53,579 nt of DNA from positions 1-53,579 of the forward strand of contig DATKZY010000089.1 of the NCBI GenBank assembly GCA_035527715.1. The letters are read 5' to 3'. Under the pieces are notes generated by a model. That model did no database searches and had not been told where the DNA came from. It saw only the letters and a list, made by a program, of their open reading frames with translations. Shown piece after piece: positions 31,503 to 40,741 of this stretch. The translations under genes and the position numbers were made by a program. Positions within the stretch are counted from its first letter, which is position 1. Every line of letters begins with the position of its first letter. The stretch is from DSUN01 sp035527715. Lineage in GTDB: Bacteria; Planctomycetota; PUPC01; DSUN01.

Positions 31503-32603
31503 ATGCCTGCTCAGGCAGTTGACCCGACTCCGTTCATGGCCCGTGCCCTGGAGCTTGCCGAGCGCGGCCGGGGACGTGTCGAGCCGAATCCCCTGGTCGG
31601 CGCCGTCGCGGTGCGCGACGGGCGGGTCGTCGGCGAGGGCTTCCACGAGCGCTTCGGCGGCCCGCACGCCGAGCCGAACGCCATCGCCGCCGCGGGCGAG
31701 GCCTGCCGCGGCGCCACCCTCTACGTCACCCTCGAGCCCTGCACGCACCAGGGCAACACGCCGCCGTGCGTGCCCGCCGTCGTCGGCGCCGGCTTCGCGC
31801 GGGTTGTGGCCGCCATGATTGACCCCGACCCGCGCAACCAGGGGCGTGGCATCGAGCAACTCCGCAAGGCCGGCATCGAGGTCGAGGTCGGCCTCCTCGA
31901 GGCCGCCGCCCAGCGCCTCAACGCCCCGTTCACAAAGCTCACCACGCGCGGCCTCCCCTTCGTCACCGCCAAGTGGGCGATGAGTCTCGACGGCAAGACC
32001 GCCACCCGCACGGGCGACTCGCGCTGGGTCTCATCCGTCCCCTCCCGCGAGCTGGTCCACACCCTGCGCGGGCAGATGGACGCCGTTCTGGTGGGGCTGG
32101 GCACGGTGCTGGCCGACGACCCGCTGCTGACGGCGCGGCCGCCCGGCCCCCGCACGGCCACGCGCATCGTGGCCGACAGCGCGGCCCGCCTGCCGCTCGG
32201 GAGCCGCCTCGTCGGCTCGGCGGCCGCGGCGCCCCTCCTGGTTGCCACGACCGACCGCGCGCCCGCCGAACGCCGGGCCGCCCTGGCCGCCGCGGGAGCC
32301 GAGGTGCTCGTGCTGCCCGCCGAGCGCGGGCGCGTGGACCTCCGCGCCCTGATGGCCGAGCTGGGCCGCCGCCGCGCGACCAACGTGCTGCTGGAGGGCG
32401 GCGGCGAGCTGTGCGCCGCCGCCCTCGCCGCTGGCCTGGTGGACAAGGTGCTCGCCTTCGTGGCCCCTCGACTCGTCGGCGGGCGCGACGCCCGCACGCC
32501 CCTCGAGGGCGAGGGCGCGGCCACGATGGCCGAGACCCTGAAGGCCCGGGAATGGACGGTTCGGCGCGTCGGCGGCGACGCGCTCGTCGAGGCGTGGCTG
32601 TAG
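31503..32603 (+). CDS. ribD: Bifunctional riboflavin deaminase/reductase RibD
   Basis: A 366-aa RibD. The N-terminal cytidine-deaminase-fold domain has PNPLVGAVAVRDG, zinc ligand and catalytic GGPHAEPNAI (HAE) and LEPCTHQGNTPPC (two cysteines). The C-terminal reductase has FVTAKWAMSLDGKTATRTGD and VLLEGGGELCAAAL. It makes the second and third steps of riboflavin synthesis: deamination and reduction of the pyrimidine ribosyl phosphate. Full length for the family (about 360-370 aa). No other rib genes are next to it, so the pathway is scattered in this organism. It stands 63 bp after the interrupted small-protein gene. Confidence 0.95.
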   Translation: MPAQAVDPTPFMARALELAERGRGRVEPNPLVGAVAVRDGRVVGEGFHERFGGPHAEPNAIAAAGEACRGATLYVTLEPCTHQGNTPPCVPAVVGAGFARVVAAMIDPDPRNQGRGIEQLRKAGIEVEVGLLEAAAQRLNAPFTKLTTRGLPFVTAKWAMSLDGKTATRTGDSRWVSSVPSRELVHTLRGQMDAVLVGLGTVLADDPLLTARPPGPRTATRIVADSAARLPLGSRLVGSAAAAPLLVATTDRAPAERRAALAAAGAEVLVLPAERGRVDLRALMAELGRRRATNVLLEGGGELCAAALAAGLVDKVLAFVAPRLVGGRDARTPLEGEGAATMAETLKAREWTVRRVGGDALVEAWL

Positions 32604-32613
32604 CCTGTTGGCG

Positions 32614-33351
32614 TCAGGGCGGCTGGGGCATGCCCTTGAACGGGCGGGGCGGGAACGGGCGCTCGCCTTCCTCGCGCAGAAACATGCGGAACCGCGCCAC
32701 GTCGCGCCAGCGGTCGGGGTGCTTCCGCTGAAGCTCCTGGAGGGCCTTCTGCACGTCCTCCGGGCGCGCCGCCTCGTGAAGCGAGGCCACCCGCATCAGG
32801 CCATACACGAAGGCGTGATCGGGCCTCTCCTTCGAGGCCGCCTCGGCTGCCTCGAACAGCGCGGTGGCGTCCTTCGGCCGCCGCTCGAGGAGGCACCGAT
32901 GGGCAGCCTCCGCGCACAGCAGCGCCGCGAGGTCGGGATGCCAGATCCGCGGCACCAGCAGGGGAAACGTCTCCGCCAGCGGCTCCCCGGGGCGCAGGAA
33001 CAGCCCCTCGCGAAAGCGCTGGAGGAGCACGAGCCGCTTGAGCGGCCCGGCGCGGCGCAGGTAAGCCACGTGCGCCGCCAGGCGGACCACGGGGTCCTTC
33101 ATCTCGTCGTGCGGCACGTCGAGGAACTGGATCTGCGTCACCGCGGCCTCGGCCAGCGTCGCCTCGCCCTTCTCCTGGCGGAGGCGGAACGCGCCGTCCT
33201 GATACCGCAGGTCGTGGCCCGTCACCAACCCGTCCGACGTCCGCACCAGGACGTGGATGCCCGTGAACTGCGGCGGCTCGGCCTCCGGCTTCGGGGCGGG
33301 CGGCATCGCCAGCACCGCGGTCAGCGCGAGGATCAGTCCGGGCAGGCTCAT
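32614..33351 (-). CDS. Secreted helical-repeat protein
   Basis: A 245-aa protein: short signal peptide (MSLPGLILALTAVLAMPPA), a small barrel domain (FTGIHVLVRTSDGLVTGHDL, AAVTQIQFLD, residues 28-80) similar to that in the protein at 3404-4714, and a TPR-like helical part (about 100-215: AAHRCLLERRPKDATALFEA, RVASLHEAARPEDVQKAL). It ends in a Pro-rich tail. No catalytic residues are seen, so a scaffold is likely. It is divergent from xylB, its -35 box 5 bp from that of the sugar kinase. Confidence 0.72.
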   Translation of the reverse strand: MSLPGLILALTAVLAMPPAPKPEAEPPQFTGIHVLVRTSDGLVTGHDLRYQDGAFRLRQEKGEATLAEAAVTQIQFLDVPHDEMKDPVVRLAAHVAYLRRAGPLKRLVLLQRFREGLFLRPGEPLAETFPLLVPRIWHPDLAALLCAEAAHRCLLERRPKDATALFEAAEAASKERPDHAFVYGLMRVASLHEAARPEDVQKALQELQRKHPDRWRDVARFRMFLREEGERPFPPRPFKGMPQPP

Positions 33352-33377
33352 CTACCGGCCTCCGTCCCCTCCCGCGA

Positions 33378-33406
33378 ATTATACCTGGGGAACCCTGCGG
33401 CTTCAA
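33378..33406 (-). promoter_or_regulatory. Promoter of the helical-repeat gene
   Basis: On the minus strand, TTGAAG (33406-33401), 17 nt, perfect TATAAT (33383-33378). Confidence 0.65.
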
Positions 33407-33411
33407 GGCGC

Positions 33412-33440
33412 TTGATCTTTCCGCGGCGTTGCGGTACCGT
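33412..33440 (+). promoter_or_regulatory. Promoter of the xylulokinase gene
   Basis: TTGATC (33412-33417), 17 nt, TACCGT (33435-33440). Back to back with the promoter of the opposite gene, so a regulator could act on both. Confidence 0.5.
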
Positions 33441-33469
33441 GGCGGCGGTGTCTAACACAGGAGGCCGCC

Positions 33470-34969
33470 ATGCCCTGTCTCCTCGGAATTGACCTGGGGA
33501 CGCAGAGCGTCAAGAGCGTCGTGCTCGACGACCAGGGACAGGTCCGCTCCGTGGCCCAGGCGGAGTACCCGATCCTGACGCCGCGCGTGGGCTGGGCCGA
33601 GCAGGAGCCGGCCACCTGGTGGCGTGCGACGTCTCAGACGACGCAGGAGGCCATCGCCGGCGCGCGCATCGCGCCCGAGGAGATCGCGGGCGTGGGCCTC
33701 TCGGGGCAGATGCACGGGACGGTGTGCCTGGACCGCGAGGGGCTGCCGGTGCGCCCGGCGATCATCTGGGCGGACGGCCGCAGCGCCGCCGAGGTGGACG
33801 AGTTGGTGGCCGAGCTGGGCCGCGACCACCTGGCCCGCCTGACCGCCAACCCCGTCGCCGCCGGCTTCATGGCCGCCACGGTCCGCTGGCTCCTCCGGCA
33901 CGAGCCCGAGACCATGGCCCGCACGGCCACGCTCGTGCTGCCGAAGGACTACATTCGCCTGCGCCTGGCCCGCCACGTGGGCACGGATGTCACGGACGCC
34001 GCGAGCACGCTGCTGTTCGACGTGGCGGGGCGCCGCTGGTCGGACGAGATGGCCCGCGCGGTGGGCATCCGCCCCGACCTCCTGCCGCGCGTCCACGAGT
34101 CCCACGAGGTCTGCGGCGCGGTGACGCGCCATGCGGCGCGCGACACGGGCATCCCGGTCCACACTCCCGTGGTCGTGGGTGGCGGCGACCAGCCGGTGAG
34201 CGCCGTGGGCAACGGCGTGATCGAGCCGGGCACGCTCCTCGCCACCATCGGCACCGGCGGCCAGCTCTTCGCCCCGCTGGAGCGCCCGTCGTACGACCCG
34301 CACCTGCGCACCCACACCTTCTGCCACGCGGTCCCTGGGCGCTGGTTCATCATGGGCGCGATGCTCAGCGCGGGCCTGTGCCTGCGCTGGCTGCGCGACC
34401 AGGTCTTCGGCGGCCTCGGCCTCGACTACGCGGCGTTCTCCGAGGCGGCGGCCCAGGCGGAGCCGGGCGCGGAGGGGCTGCTCTTCCTCCCCTATCTGCT
34501 GGGGGAGCGGACGCCGCACATGGACGCGCGGGCGCGCGGCGTGTTCTTCGGCCTCGCGCTGCGCCACGAGCGGCGGCACATCGTGCGCGCGGTCATGGAG
34601 GGCGTGGCGTTCGCCCTGCGCGACTCGCTGGAGATCTTCCGCTCGATCGGCGTCACGTCGCGCCAGACTCTCGCGGCGGGCGGCGGCGCCCGGAGCGCCG
34701 TGTGGGGGCAGATCCTGGCCGACGTGTTGGGCACCCCGCTGGCTCCCGTGGAGGCGGCGGAGCCGGCGGCCTGTGGCGCTGCCATCCTCGCGGGCGTCGG
34801 CACCGGCGTGTTCCCCAGCCTCGAGCAGGGCGCCGCGCGCGTGGCCCGACTCGGCCCCACGGTCGAGCCGATCGCCAGGAACGTGGCCATCTACAACGAG
34901 CGGCACGCCTTCTTTCAGTCGCTCTATCCGCGGCTCAAGGACGCGTATCGCGAGTTGAGCAAGCTGTAG
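33470..34969 (+). CDS. xylB: Xylulokinase
   Basis: A 499-aa FGGY kinase. GIDLGTQSVKSVVLDDQG is the N-terminal ATPase motif, GLSGQMHGTVCLDREG has the xylulokinase QMHG, and IIWADGRSAAEVDEL gives the WxDxR sugar-binding site. VGGGDQPVSAVGNGV and the C-terminal AAGGGARSAVWGQILADVLG and AACGAAILAG complete the family. It phosphorylates D-xylulose to xylulose 5-phosphate, feeding the pentose phosphate pathway. CACAGGAGG lies 6 nt before the ATG. A second FGGY kinase follows; no isomerase or transporter is nearby, so another ketose cannot be excluded. Confidence 0.9.
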   Translation: MPCLLGIDLGTQSVKSVVLDDQGQVRSVAQAEYPILTPRVGWAEQEPATWWRATSQTTQEAIAGARIAPEEIAGVGLSGQMHGTVCLDREGLPVRPAIIWADGRSAAEVDELVAELGRDHLARLTANPVAAGFMAATVRWLLRHEPETMARTATLVLPKDYIRLRLARHVGTDVTDAASTLLFDVAGRRWSDEMARAVGIRPDLLPRVHESHEVCGAVTRHAARDTGIPVHTPVVVGGGDQPVSAVGNGVIEPGTLLATIGTGGQLFAPLERPSYDPHLRTHTFCHAVPGRWFIMGAMLSAGLCLRWLRDQVFGGLGLDYAAFSEAAAQAEPGAEGLLFLPYLLGERTPHMDARARGVFFGLALRHERRHIVRAVMEGVAFALRDSLEIFRSIGVTSRQTLAAGGGARSAVWGQILADVLGTPLAPVEAAEPAACGAAILAGVGTGVFPSLEQGAARVARLGPTVEPIARNVAIYNERHAFFQSLYPRLKDAYRELSKL

Positions 34970-34980
34970 CCCGCACGCTG

Positions 34981-35052
34981 TCCCATGCGTCCCATGGGTC
35001 CCATACGTCCCATCGGGCCTATGGGACCGATGGGACGCATGTGACCTATGGG
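34981..35052. repeat. GGGACC/ATGGGAC-type inverted repeat
   Basis: Runs of TCCCATGCGTCCCATGGGTC type are mirrored by CCTATGGGACCGATGGGACG. Related to 3302-3377. Its last part contains the ATG at 35048. Confidence 0.65.
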
Positions 35053-35068
35053 ATCAGGAGAGACGAGC

Positions 35069-36532
35069 TTGAGCGGCGAGTTGTATGTGGGCCTCGACGT
35101 CGGCACCCAGGGCGCCCGCGTGGTCGCGTGCGATGCGGCGGGCCGCGTCGTGGCCGAGGCCAGCTTCCCCTTCGCCCACACGCCGCGCGAGCCAAAGCCC
35201 GGCTGGCACGAGCAGCAGCCCGAGGACTGGTGGCACGCCGCCGTCAAGTGCCTCCAGGCCGTCGCGACGCAAGCCGAGGCCGCGGGGCATCCGCGCGAGG
35301 CGCTCGCGCGAATCGCCGTCACCTCCACATCGGGCACGGTGCTGCTGGTGGCCAGCGACGGCAGGCCGCTGATGCCTGCGGTCATGTACAGCGACAGCCG
35401 CGCCTCGGCTGAGGCGGAGCGGGTGAACGCCGCCGCGGGGGTGTTCATCGAGAAGACGGGCTCGCGCTTCTCGGCCAGCTTCGCGCTCCCGAAGCTCCTG
35501 TGGCTGGCCGCACACCGGCCGAAGCGGTTCGAGGCCGCGGCAAGGATCTGCCACGCGGCCGATTTCCTCGTGGGGCGCCTCACGGGCCACTACGACGTGA
35601 GCGACACGTCGAACGTGCTGAAGACCGGCTACGACATCGGCGAGGGGCGCTGGCCAGCCTTCTTCCGCGACTTCGACCTTCCGCTCGCCAAGCTTCCCCG
35701 CGTCGTGCGCCCCGGCGAGCCGGTCGGGCGCGTGAGCCCCGAGGCCGCCGAGCGCACGGGGCTGTCGCGCCTGGCCATTGTCGTCGCGGGCGCGACCGAC
35801 GGCACCGCGGGCTTCCTCGCCTCGGGCGCCTGCCAGGTGGGCCAGTGGTGCTCGACCCTCGGCACCACGCTCGTGCTGCGCGGCGTCAGCCGCACGCGGC
35901 TGCGCGACCCGCTCGGGCGCGTCTACTGCCACGCTCACCCCGACGGCCACTGGCTGCCGGGGGCGGCGTCGAACGTCGGTGGCGAGTGCCTCGAGGTCCG
36001 CTTCAAGGGCCGCGACCTCGCGGCCCTCGATGCCAAGGTCGCCGACCACGTGCCCAACGACCTGATCCTCTACCCCCTCGTGCGGCGCGGCGAGCGGTTC
36101 CCCTTCGTGGACCCCGAGGCCGAGGGCTTCGTGCGGGGGAAGGCGTCGAGCCGAGGGGAGCTGTATGCCGCCTGCCTGGAGGCGGTGGCCTTCGTCGAGC
36201 GGTGGGGGTTCGACATCCTGGCCGGGCTGGGCGCGCCCATTGCCGAGCCGCTCTTCGCCTCGGGCGGCGCCGTGGGCAGCGCCGTGTGGCTCCAGTTGCG
36301 GGCGAACGTCCTCGGCCGCCCCATCCGCGTGGCCGCCGACGCCCATTCGGCGAAGGGAGCGGCCATCCTGGCCGCCGCGTCCGCCGTCGGCTCGCTCGCC
36401 GAGGCCGTGCGGCGCATGGTCCGCTTCGACCGAACCGTCGAGCCCCACTTCCGCCAGCGCGCGTATTGCGACGACAAGTACGCGCGCTTCCGCAATGCCT
36501 GCGCCGAGCGATACCCCGCCGCAAGGGCATGA
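35069..36532 (+). CDS. FGGY carbohydrate kinase (second)
   Basis: A 487-aa sugar kinase. It has GLDVGTQGARVVACDAAG (ATPase motif), TSTSGTVLLVASDGRPL and MYSDSRASAEAE, VVAGATDGTAGFLASGACQ, and ASGGAVGSAVWLQLRANVLG near the end. These signatures fit the xylulokinase-like/ribulokinase-like branch rather than XylB itself; the substrate is unknown. Start: an ATG at 35048 lies in the intergenic repeat with no ribosome site, while TTG at 35069 follows AGGAG (35056-35060) at 8 nt and is preferred. About 100 bp after xylB, probably the same transcription unit. Confidence 0.85.
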   Translation: MSGELYVGLDVGTQGARVVACDAAGRVVAEASFPFAHTPREPKPGWHEQQPEDWWHAAVKCLQAVATQAEAAGHPREALARIAVTSTSGTVLLVASDGRPLMPAVMYSDSRASAEAERVNAAAGVFIEKTGSRFSASFALPKLLWLAAHRPKRFEAAARICHAADFLVGRLTGHYDVSDTSNVLKTGYDIGEGRWPAFFRDFDLPLAKLPRVVRPGEPVGRVSPEAAERTGLSRLAIVVAGATDGTAGFLASGACQVGQWCSTLGTTLVLRGVSRTRLRDPLGRVYCHAHPDGHWLPGAASNVGGECLEVRFKGRDLAALDAKVADHVPNDLILYPLVRRGERFPFVDPEAEGFVRGKASSRGELYAACLEAVAFVERWGFDILAGLGAPIAEPLFASGGAVGSAVWLQLRANVLGRPIRVAADAHSAKGAAILAAASAVGSLAEAVRRMVRFDRTVEPHFRQRAYCDDKYARFRNACAERYPAARA

Positions 36533-36543
36533 CCGTCGGGAGA

Positions 36544-39500
36544 CTACTTCGCGGCGGCCACCGGCGTCGCGACCGGACACGCGATGCGGAAGCCGACGTC
36601 GTAGACCCCCTGCCAACTGTGATAGGCGAGTCGGAAGGCGGAGCGGCAGCGCTTCGGGCGGTCGTGCCACGAGCCGCCGCGTGCGACCCTCAGCCCGTCG
36701 GGCGTCGCCTGGTTCCTGCCGTCCCCGTCCACGTACGGATACGGCCTGTAGGCGGAGAGGGTCCATTCCGCCACGTTGCCGTGCATGTCGAGGAGGCCCC
36801 AGGGGTTGGGCTGGTACTTGCCGACGGCGCAGACGATCATCTCGCCGTCGTCGAAGCGCGCCTCCTTCGGCAGGAAATCCTGGAAGGGGCTGGGGTTGGC
36901 GATGGGCTTGGGGTTGATGCCGGTGACAGCCATCTTGCGGAGCGACGCGTCGCCCAGGTTGCCGTGCTTCGAGAAATCGGCGTCGCGGCCGCCGTAGACG
37001 AGCGGCGTCGCGCTGCCGGCGCGGCAGGCCCACTCCCACTGGGCCTCGGTGGGGAGGGTGAACCTCTCGCCCGTCTTGCGCGAGAGCCAGTCGCAGAAGG
37101 CTACGGCCCGCTGCCACGACACGCGGATGGCCGGCAGCTCGGGGCCATTGGCCGGGTAGCCCGGGGTCGTGTGGTCCTTCCAGTGCTGGTCAATGAACCG
37201 GCTGTCGTGGGTCGGGTCGAAGTAGCGGAACTGGGCGTTGCTGACCTCGGTGCGGGCGAGCCAGAAGGGGCGCTCGATTCTCACGCGGGTCAGCGGCTGC
37301 TCGTCGGCGTCGCCGTTCGGGTCGCCCATGACAAATTCGCCGGCAGGGATGAGCACCAGCTCGAGCTTCCCGCCGCCATCGAGGTCAATCGTCCGCGTGG
37401 TCCGCGGCCCGGTGGCCGCCTGGCGCTTCTTGGCCTCGGCCGCGTCGAAGGGCCAACCTGGGACCACCGGGTTATCGGTTATCGGTTTTCGGTTATCGGG
37501 TACGGAGGGCTTGGCGCTTGCGGCGGGCGGCTTGTAGCTGGTCGGGTAGATGGCCTCGGGGTCTTCATCAATGCTGGCGAAGAGCTTGCGGTACTTGGCC
37601 CGCAGATCGTGCTGGGGCTTCACTTTGGCCTCGCCGGCCTGCTCGGTCCAGGTGCCGTGGTTGGGCGCGTTGAGGTCAACCCAGGTGTACAGGCGGTCCC
37701 AGGCCTCGGGCTCCAGCTCGACGCCGTGATGGCCCTTCTTGAGCATCTGGACGAGTTCGCTGGTGTTGGCGAGGTATTCGGCGGGCGGGAGCATGTGGTA
37801 GTCGCTCTCGGGGCCGGGGCGGCGCACGTAGGGGTGGAGGGCGAGGTACGACTTGGTGAAGCGACCTTGGCCTTCCCCGGTGTCGGCGAAGTTGGGCAGC
37901 GTCTTGCCATCGGGCCGGGGCTTGCCGTCGTGGCAGCGGGCGCAGTGGGCGTCGAGGACGGGCTGGACGTCGCGCGGGAAGCTCAGGCCGCGCGTGGGGC
38001 CGTGCCAGGGCGCGATGTCGCGCGGCGGGCGCCGGCTGGCGGCGGTGTGCATGTTCCCCGTGGCCGCGCTCTGCGGCTCGTGGCAGCCGACGCACGAGAG
38101 GGCCTCGCCGGGCATGCCCACGAACCAGCTTCGCATGAGCTGAAGCGCCCGGCCCTCGCCGTCCAGGGGCTGCACCGCGAGCGGGGTGTTGGCCGGCACG
38201 CGGAAGAGGGCCGAGCCGTCGGCCTCGACGGGCACGGTGCCGAGGATGCGCTTGGGCTCCCAGCCGCTCTCGACGCCGACGCACTGGTGGCCGCCGATGC
38301 CCTGGTAGGCATAGTGCCACTCGAAGACGCGGAGGGCCTTGACCGTGCCGCGCGGCACGCCCTTCAGCCCGTCGCCCGCGTAGACGTCGAGCAGGTAGAC
38401 CACGGCGTCCTTGCGGGCCGGGTTCACCTTGTCGGGGACGACGGGCGGCCGCGGCGTCCTGCGGAGCGGGATCGGCTCGAAGAGGCCGTGGCCGGCCAGC
38501 TCGCACAGCAGCAGGCGATTGTCAAACACGTCCACGAGATAGATGCCCCAGAGCGCGCCGTTCCGCGGCATGGACGAGGCCAGGAAGTACTTGTCGCTCA
38601 GCGGCCAGGGGTGGACGAACTTGGGCCACGAGCCGTTGACCAACCCGTCCACGATCACGGCCTCGACCTGCTTGCCGTGGCCGGGGATCCGCTGGACCAC
38701 GCCGTCGGCCTCGCGGCGGCCGCGCGCCGTGTCGAAGAGAATCAGCTCGCCCATGCGCGGCACGCCGTGGTGGCCGGAGGCCACGGCGACGACCTTCGAC
38801 GGGTCGCCGGGGATGGGCCGGGCGTAGAAGGTGGAGTTGGGCCAGTACGAGTTGCTGCCGCTCAACTCCATCTGCTGCGTGCCGTCGGGATTCATGCGGA
38901 ACAGCAGGCGGGTGAAGTAGTGGGGCGTGTCGCCGTACTCCCAACGGCTGAACATCACGCGGCCGTCGTTCATCACCGTCGGGCACCAGTTGTGGTCCTG
39001 GTCGAAGCAGAGCTGGCGGACGCCCGAGCCGTCGGGATTCATGAGGTAGAGGTTGGCCACCTGGGTCTTCCCGCCGACGCAGGGCACGCCCTGCATGACG
39101 GCGGTCGAGGCGAAGAGGATGCGGCCGTCGGGCAGGTAGCAGGGGTCGTAGTTGTCCACCTCGGCGATGGGGCCGGCCGTGGCTTGGCGCAGGCCCGAGC
39201 CATCGCTCTTCATCTCGAAGACCTGCCAGAGGCCCTTGTCGTCGAGCGACGAGAAGAGCAGGCGGTCGCCGTCGAAATGCAGGTCCACGTCGGCCACCAT
39301 GGCGCCGCGGGCCGGGCGATAGAGCGCGGTGAGCTTGCCGCCGGGCCGGGCGGGGCTGAGGATCGCGATCTCGTCGCCGAAGCCGCTGCGCGGCAGGGCG
39401 CAGTTGCCCTGCCAGTTTTGCGGCATGCCCATCTTGGGACTCTTGGCGCTGCGCTGAATGAGGAGGAGCTTGTCGAAGTCGAGCAGCGGATTGTCGAGGA

Positions 39501-40629
39501 GGGCGTCGCGTTGCAGCGAAACGAGTTGGACGGCCAGCTCGCGCGCCTTGTCGGCATCGGCTTGGGCGAGGGTCGCGAGGTCGGACTTCTCGAGGGCCTC
39601 GAGGCGTTTCAGGTACTCGCCGCCGCGGGGGTACTTGTCGCCGAAGGTGCGGGTGAGGTCCTCGATGGCGAGGCGAAGGGCCTTGAGATTCACGTCGCGG
39701 GCCTGCGCGAGGTCCTCGGCGGTCCGCTGCGCGTCGTGGAATGCCTTGGCGAGGGCGAGCACCTCCGCCGGCGCCTTCGCCTTGCCGGCGGCGGCGCGAA
39801 GGGGGTGCGAGGAGGGGAGGGCGCCGGCGTAGCGCTGGGCAAGCTTGGCGAGCTGGCCGGCGGGCCAGTCGGCGTTCCAGATGCCGCGGGCGCGCTCGGC
39901 GGCCATCTCGCGGACGGCGTCGGCGGCCGTGAAGTCGCGCTCGACGAGGCTCCAGAGCGTCGCGCGGGCTCTCTCGCGGGCGAGCGTCTCCGCCAGGGGC
40001 AGGGCGCTCACGCGAAAGGTCAGGTCGGGGGCCTTCTTGCCCCCGCCGAGCGCGCCGAGGCCGGCCTCGAACCACTCGAACTGGCGGTCCAGGCGGTAGC
40101 ACAGCTCGCCGCCGGCCTCGACGACGAGGCCGAAGGCCAGCTCCTGCCGGCCCACGCGCAGCGTGCGGGCGCGCCGTCGGGCCTTGCCCTTGGCGCCCGC
40201 GGGCTCGGCTCCGCCCACCGACTCCACGGCGCCGCGGGCCACCAGGGGCTTGAGGTCGAGCAGGCGGGTCTTCTTGCCGTCCTTGGCGACGAGGGTCGGC
40301 TCGCCCCAGAGGCCCGACGGCGTGCCGTCGCCGCCCTGGGACGCGGCGTGGCTGAGCCACACGACGTCCATACCCGTCACGCGGACCCTGATGCGGCGGG
40401 CGCCCTTCTGCCCGGCCCCGACCTCGGCCGCGAAGGGCTGGAAGCTGGCGGGCAGGTCCTTCGCCACGGGATCGGTGAGCTTCTCGACGCGGGCCTGCTC
40501 GGCGGCCAGCAGCGCCTCGCGCGAGGCCAGCATCGTCTCCTGCCAGGTGGCCTTGCGGGTGTAGAAGGCGGGGTCGGCGGCCGCGGCCACAGCGCAGAGG
40601 CCCAGCAGAAGCGAAGCGAGACACCTCAC
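36544..40629 (-). CDS. Propeller / cytochrome c / SUMF1 fusion protein
   Basis: A 1361-aa secreted protein. Signal peptide (VRCLASLLLGLCAVAAAADP), a long helical-rich region, a TolB/HZS-alpha-like propeller (about 400-840: DIAPWHGP, FHAAPG-free blades such as ADVDLHFDGDRLLFSSLDD and NYDPCYLPDGRILFAST), and two c-type heme sites, CVGCH (near 846) and CARCH (near 898). Last is a SUMF1/FGE-like domain (about 1085-1355: VLIPAGEFVMGD, LPTEAQWEWACRAG, RVARGGSW, SAFR). Catalytic FGE usually needs a Cys pair near GGSW; I see one (KRCRSAF). GTG start with AAAGGA upstream; the frame upstream runs into the GGATG repeat. It may oxidise or bind a glycan or small donor. Probably cotranscribed with the ctpA-like gene. 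Confidence 0.78.
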   Translation of the reverse strand: MRCLASLLLGLCAVAAAADPAFYTRKATWQETMLASREALLAAEQARVEKLTDPVAKDLPASFQPFAAEVGAGQKGARRIRVRVTGMDVVWLSHAASQGGDGTPSGLWGEPTLVAKDGKKTRLLDLKPLVARGAVESVGGAEPAGAKGKARRRARTLRVGRQELAFGLVVEAGGELCYRLDRQFEWFEAGLGALGGGKKAPDLTFRVSALPLAETLARERARATLWSLVERDFTAADAVREMAAERARGIWNADWPAGQLAKLAQRYAGALPSSHPLRAAAGKAKAPAEVLALAKAFHDAQRTAEDLAQARDVNLKALRLAIEDLTRTFGDKYPRGGEYLKRLEALEKSDLATLAQADADKARELAVQLVSLQRDALLDNPLLDFDKLLLIQRSAKSPKMGMPQNWQGNCALPRSGFGDEIAILSPARPGGKLTALYRPARGAMVADVDLHFDGDRLLFSSLDDKGLWQVFEMKSDGSGLRQATAGPIAEVDNYDPCYLPDGRILFASTAVMQGVPCVGGKTQVANLYLMNPDGSGVRQLCFDQDHNWCPTVMNDGRVMFSRWEYGDTPHYFTRLLFRMNPDGTQQMELSGSNSYWPNSTFYARPIPGDPSKVVAVASGHHGVPRMGELILFDTARGRREADGVVQRIPGHGKQVEAVIVDGLVNGSWPKFVHPWPLSDKYFLASSMPRNGALWGIYLVDVFDNRLLLCELAGHGLFEPIPLRRTPRPPVVPDKVNPARKDAVVYLLDVYAGDGLKGVPRGTVKALRVFEWHYAYQGIGGHQCVGVESGWEPKRILGTVPVEADGSALFRVPANTPLAVQPLDGEGRALQLMRSWFVGMPGEALSCVGCHEPQSAATGNMHTAASRRPPRDIAPWHGPTRGLSFPRDVQPVLDAHCARCHDGKPRPDGKTLPNFADTGEGQGRFTKSYLALHPYVRRPGPESDYHMLPPAEYLANTSELVQMLKKGHHGVELEPEAWDRLYTWVDLNAPNHGTWTEQAGEAKVKPQHDLRAKYRKLFASIDEDPEAIYPTSYKPPAASAKPSVPDNRKPITDNPVVPGWPFDAAEAKKRQAATGPRTTRTIDLDGGGKLELVLIPAGEFVMGDPNGDADEQPLTRVRIERPFWLARTEVSNAQFRYFDPTHDSRFIDQHWKDHTTPGYPANGPELPAIRVSWQRAVAFCDWLSRKTGERFTLPTEAQWEWACRAGSATPLVYGGRDADFSKHGNLGDASLRKMAVTGINPKPIANPSPFQDFLPKEARFDDGEMIVCAVGKYQPNPWGLLDMHGNVAEWTLSAYRPYPYVDGDGRNQATPDGLRVARGGSWHDRPKRCRSAFRLAYHSWQGVYDVGFRIACPVATPVAAAK

Positions 40630-40647
40630 CGGATGGGTCCTTTCATG

Positions 40648-40731
40648 AGTGGGATGAATGGATGAATGGATGGATGGATGGCCCGGGCATGTTTCCTGCA
40701 TTCATCCACCCATCCACTCATCCACCCATCC
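40648..40731. repeat. GGATG/CATCC palindrome
   Basis: Left arm of (GGATGAAT)n type, 40648-40681, and right arm of CATCCAC units, 40699-40731. Same family as 857-927. Lies between the protease and fusion genes. Confidence 0.65.
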
Positions 40732-40741
40732 GCTCGGCCAT

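Noticed and set aside
35500..40665. A 5.2-kb open frame on the plus strand
   Set aside because: It is antisense to the second sugar kinase end and the whole fusion gene, has low-complexity Gly/Val/Leu/Arg/His composition and no motif. High GC keeps antisense frames open.
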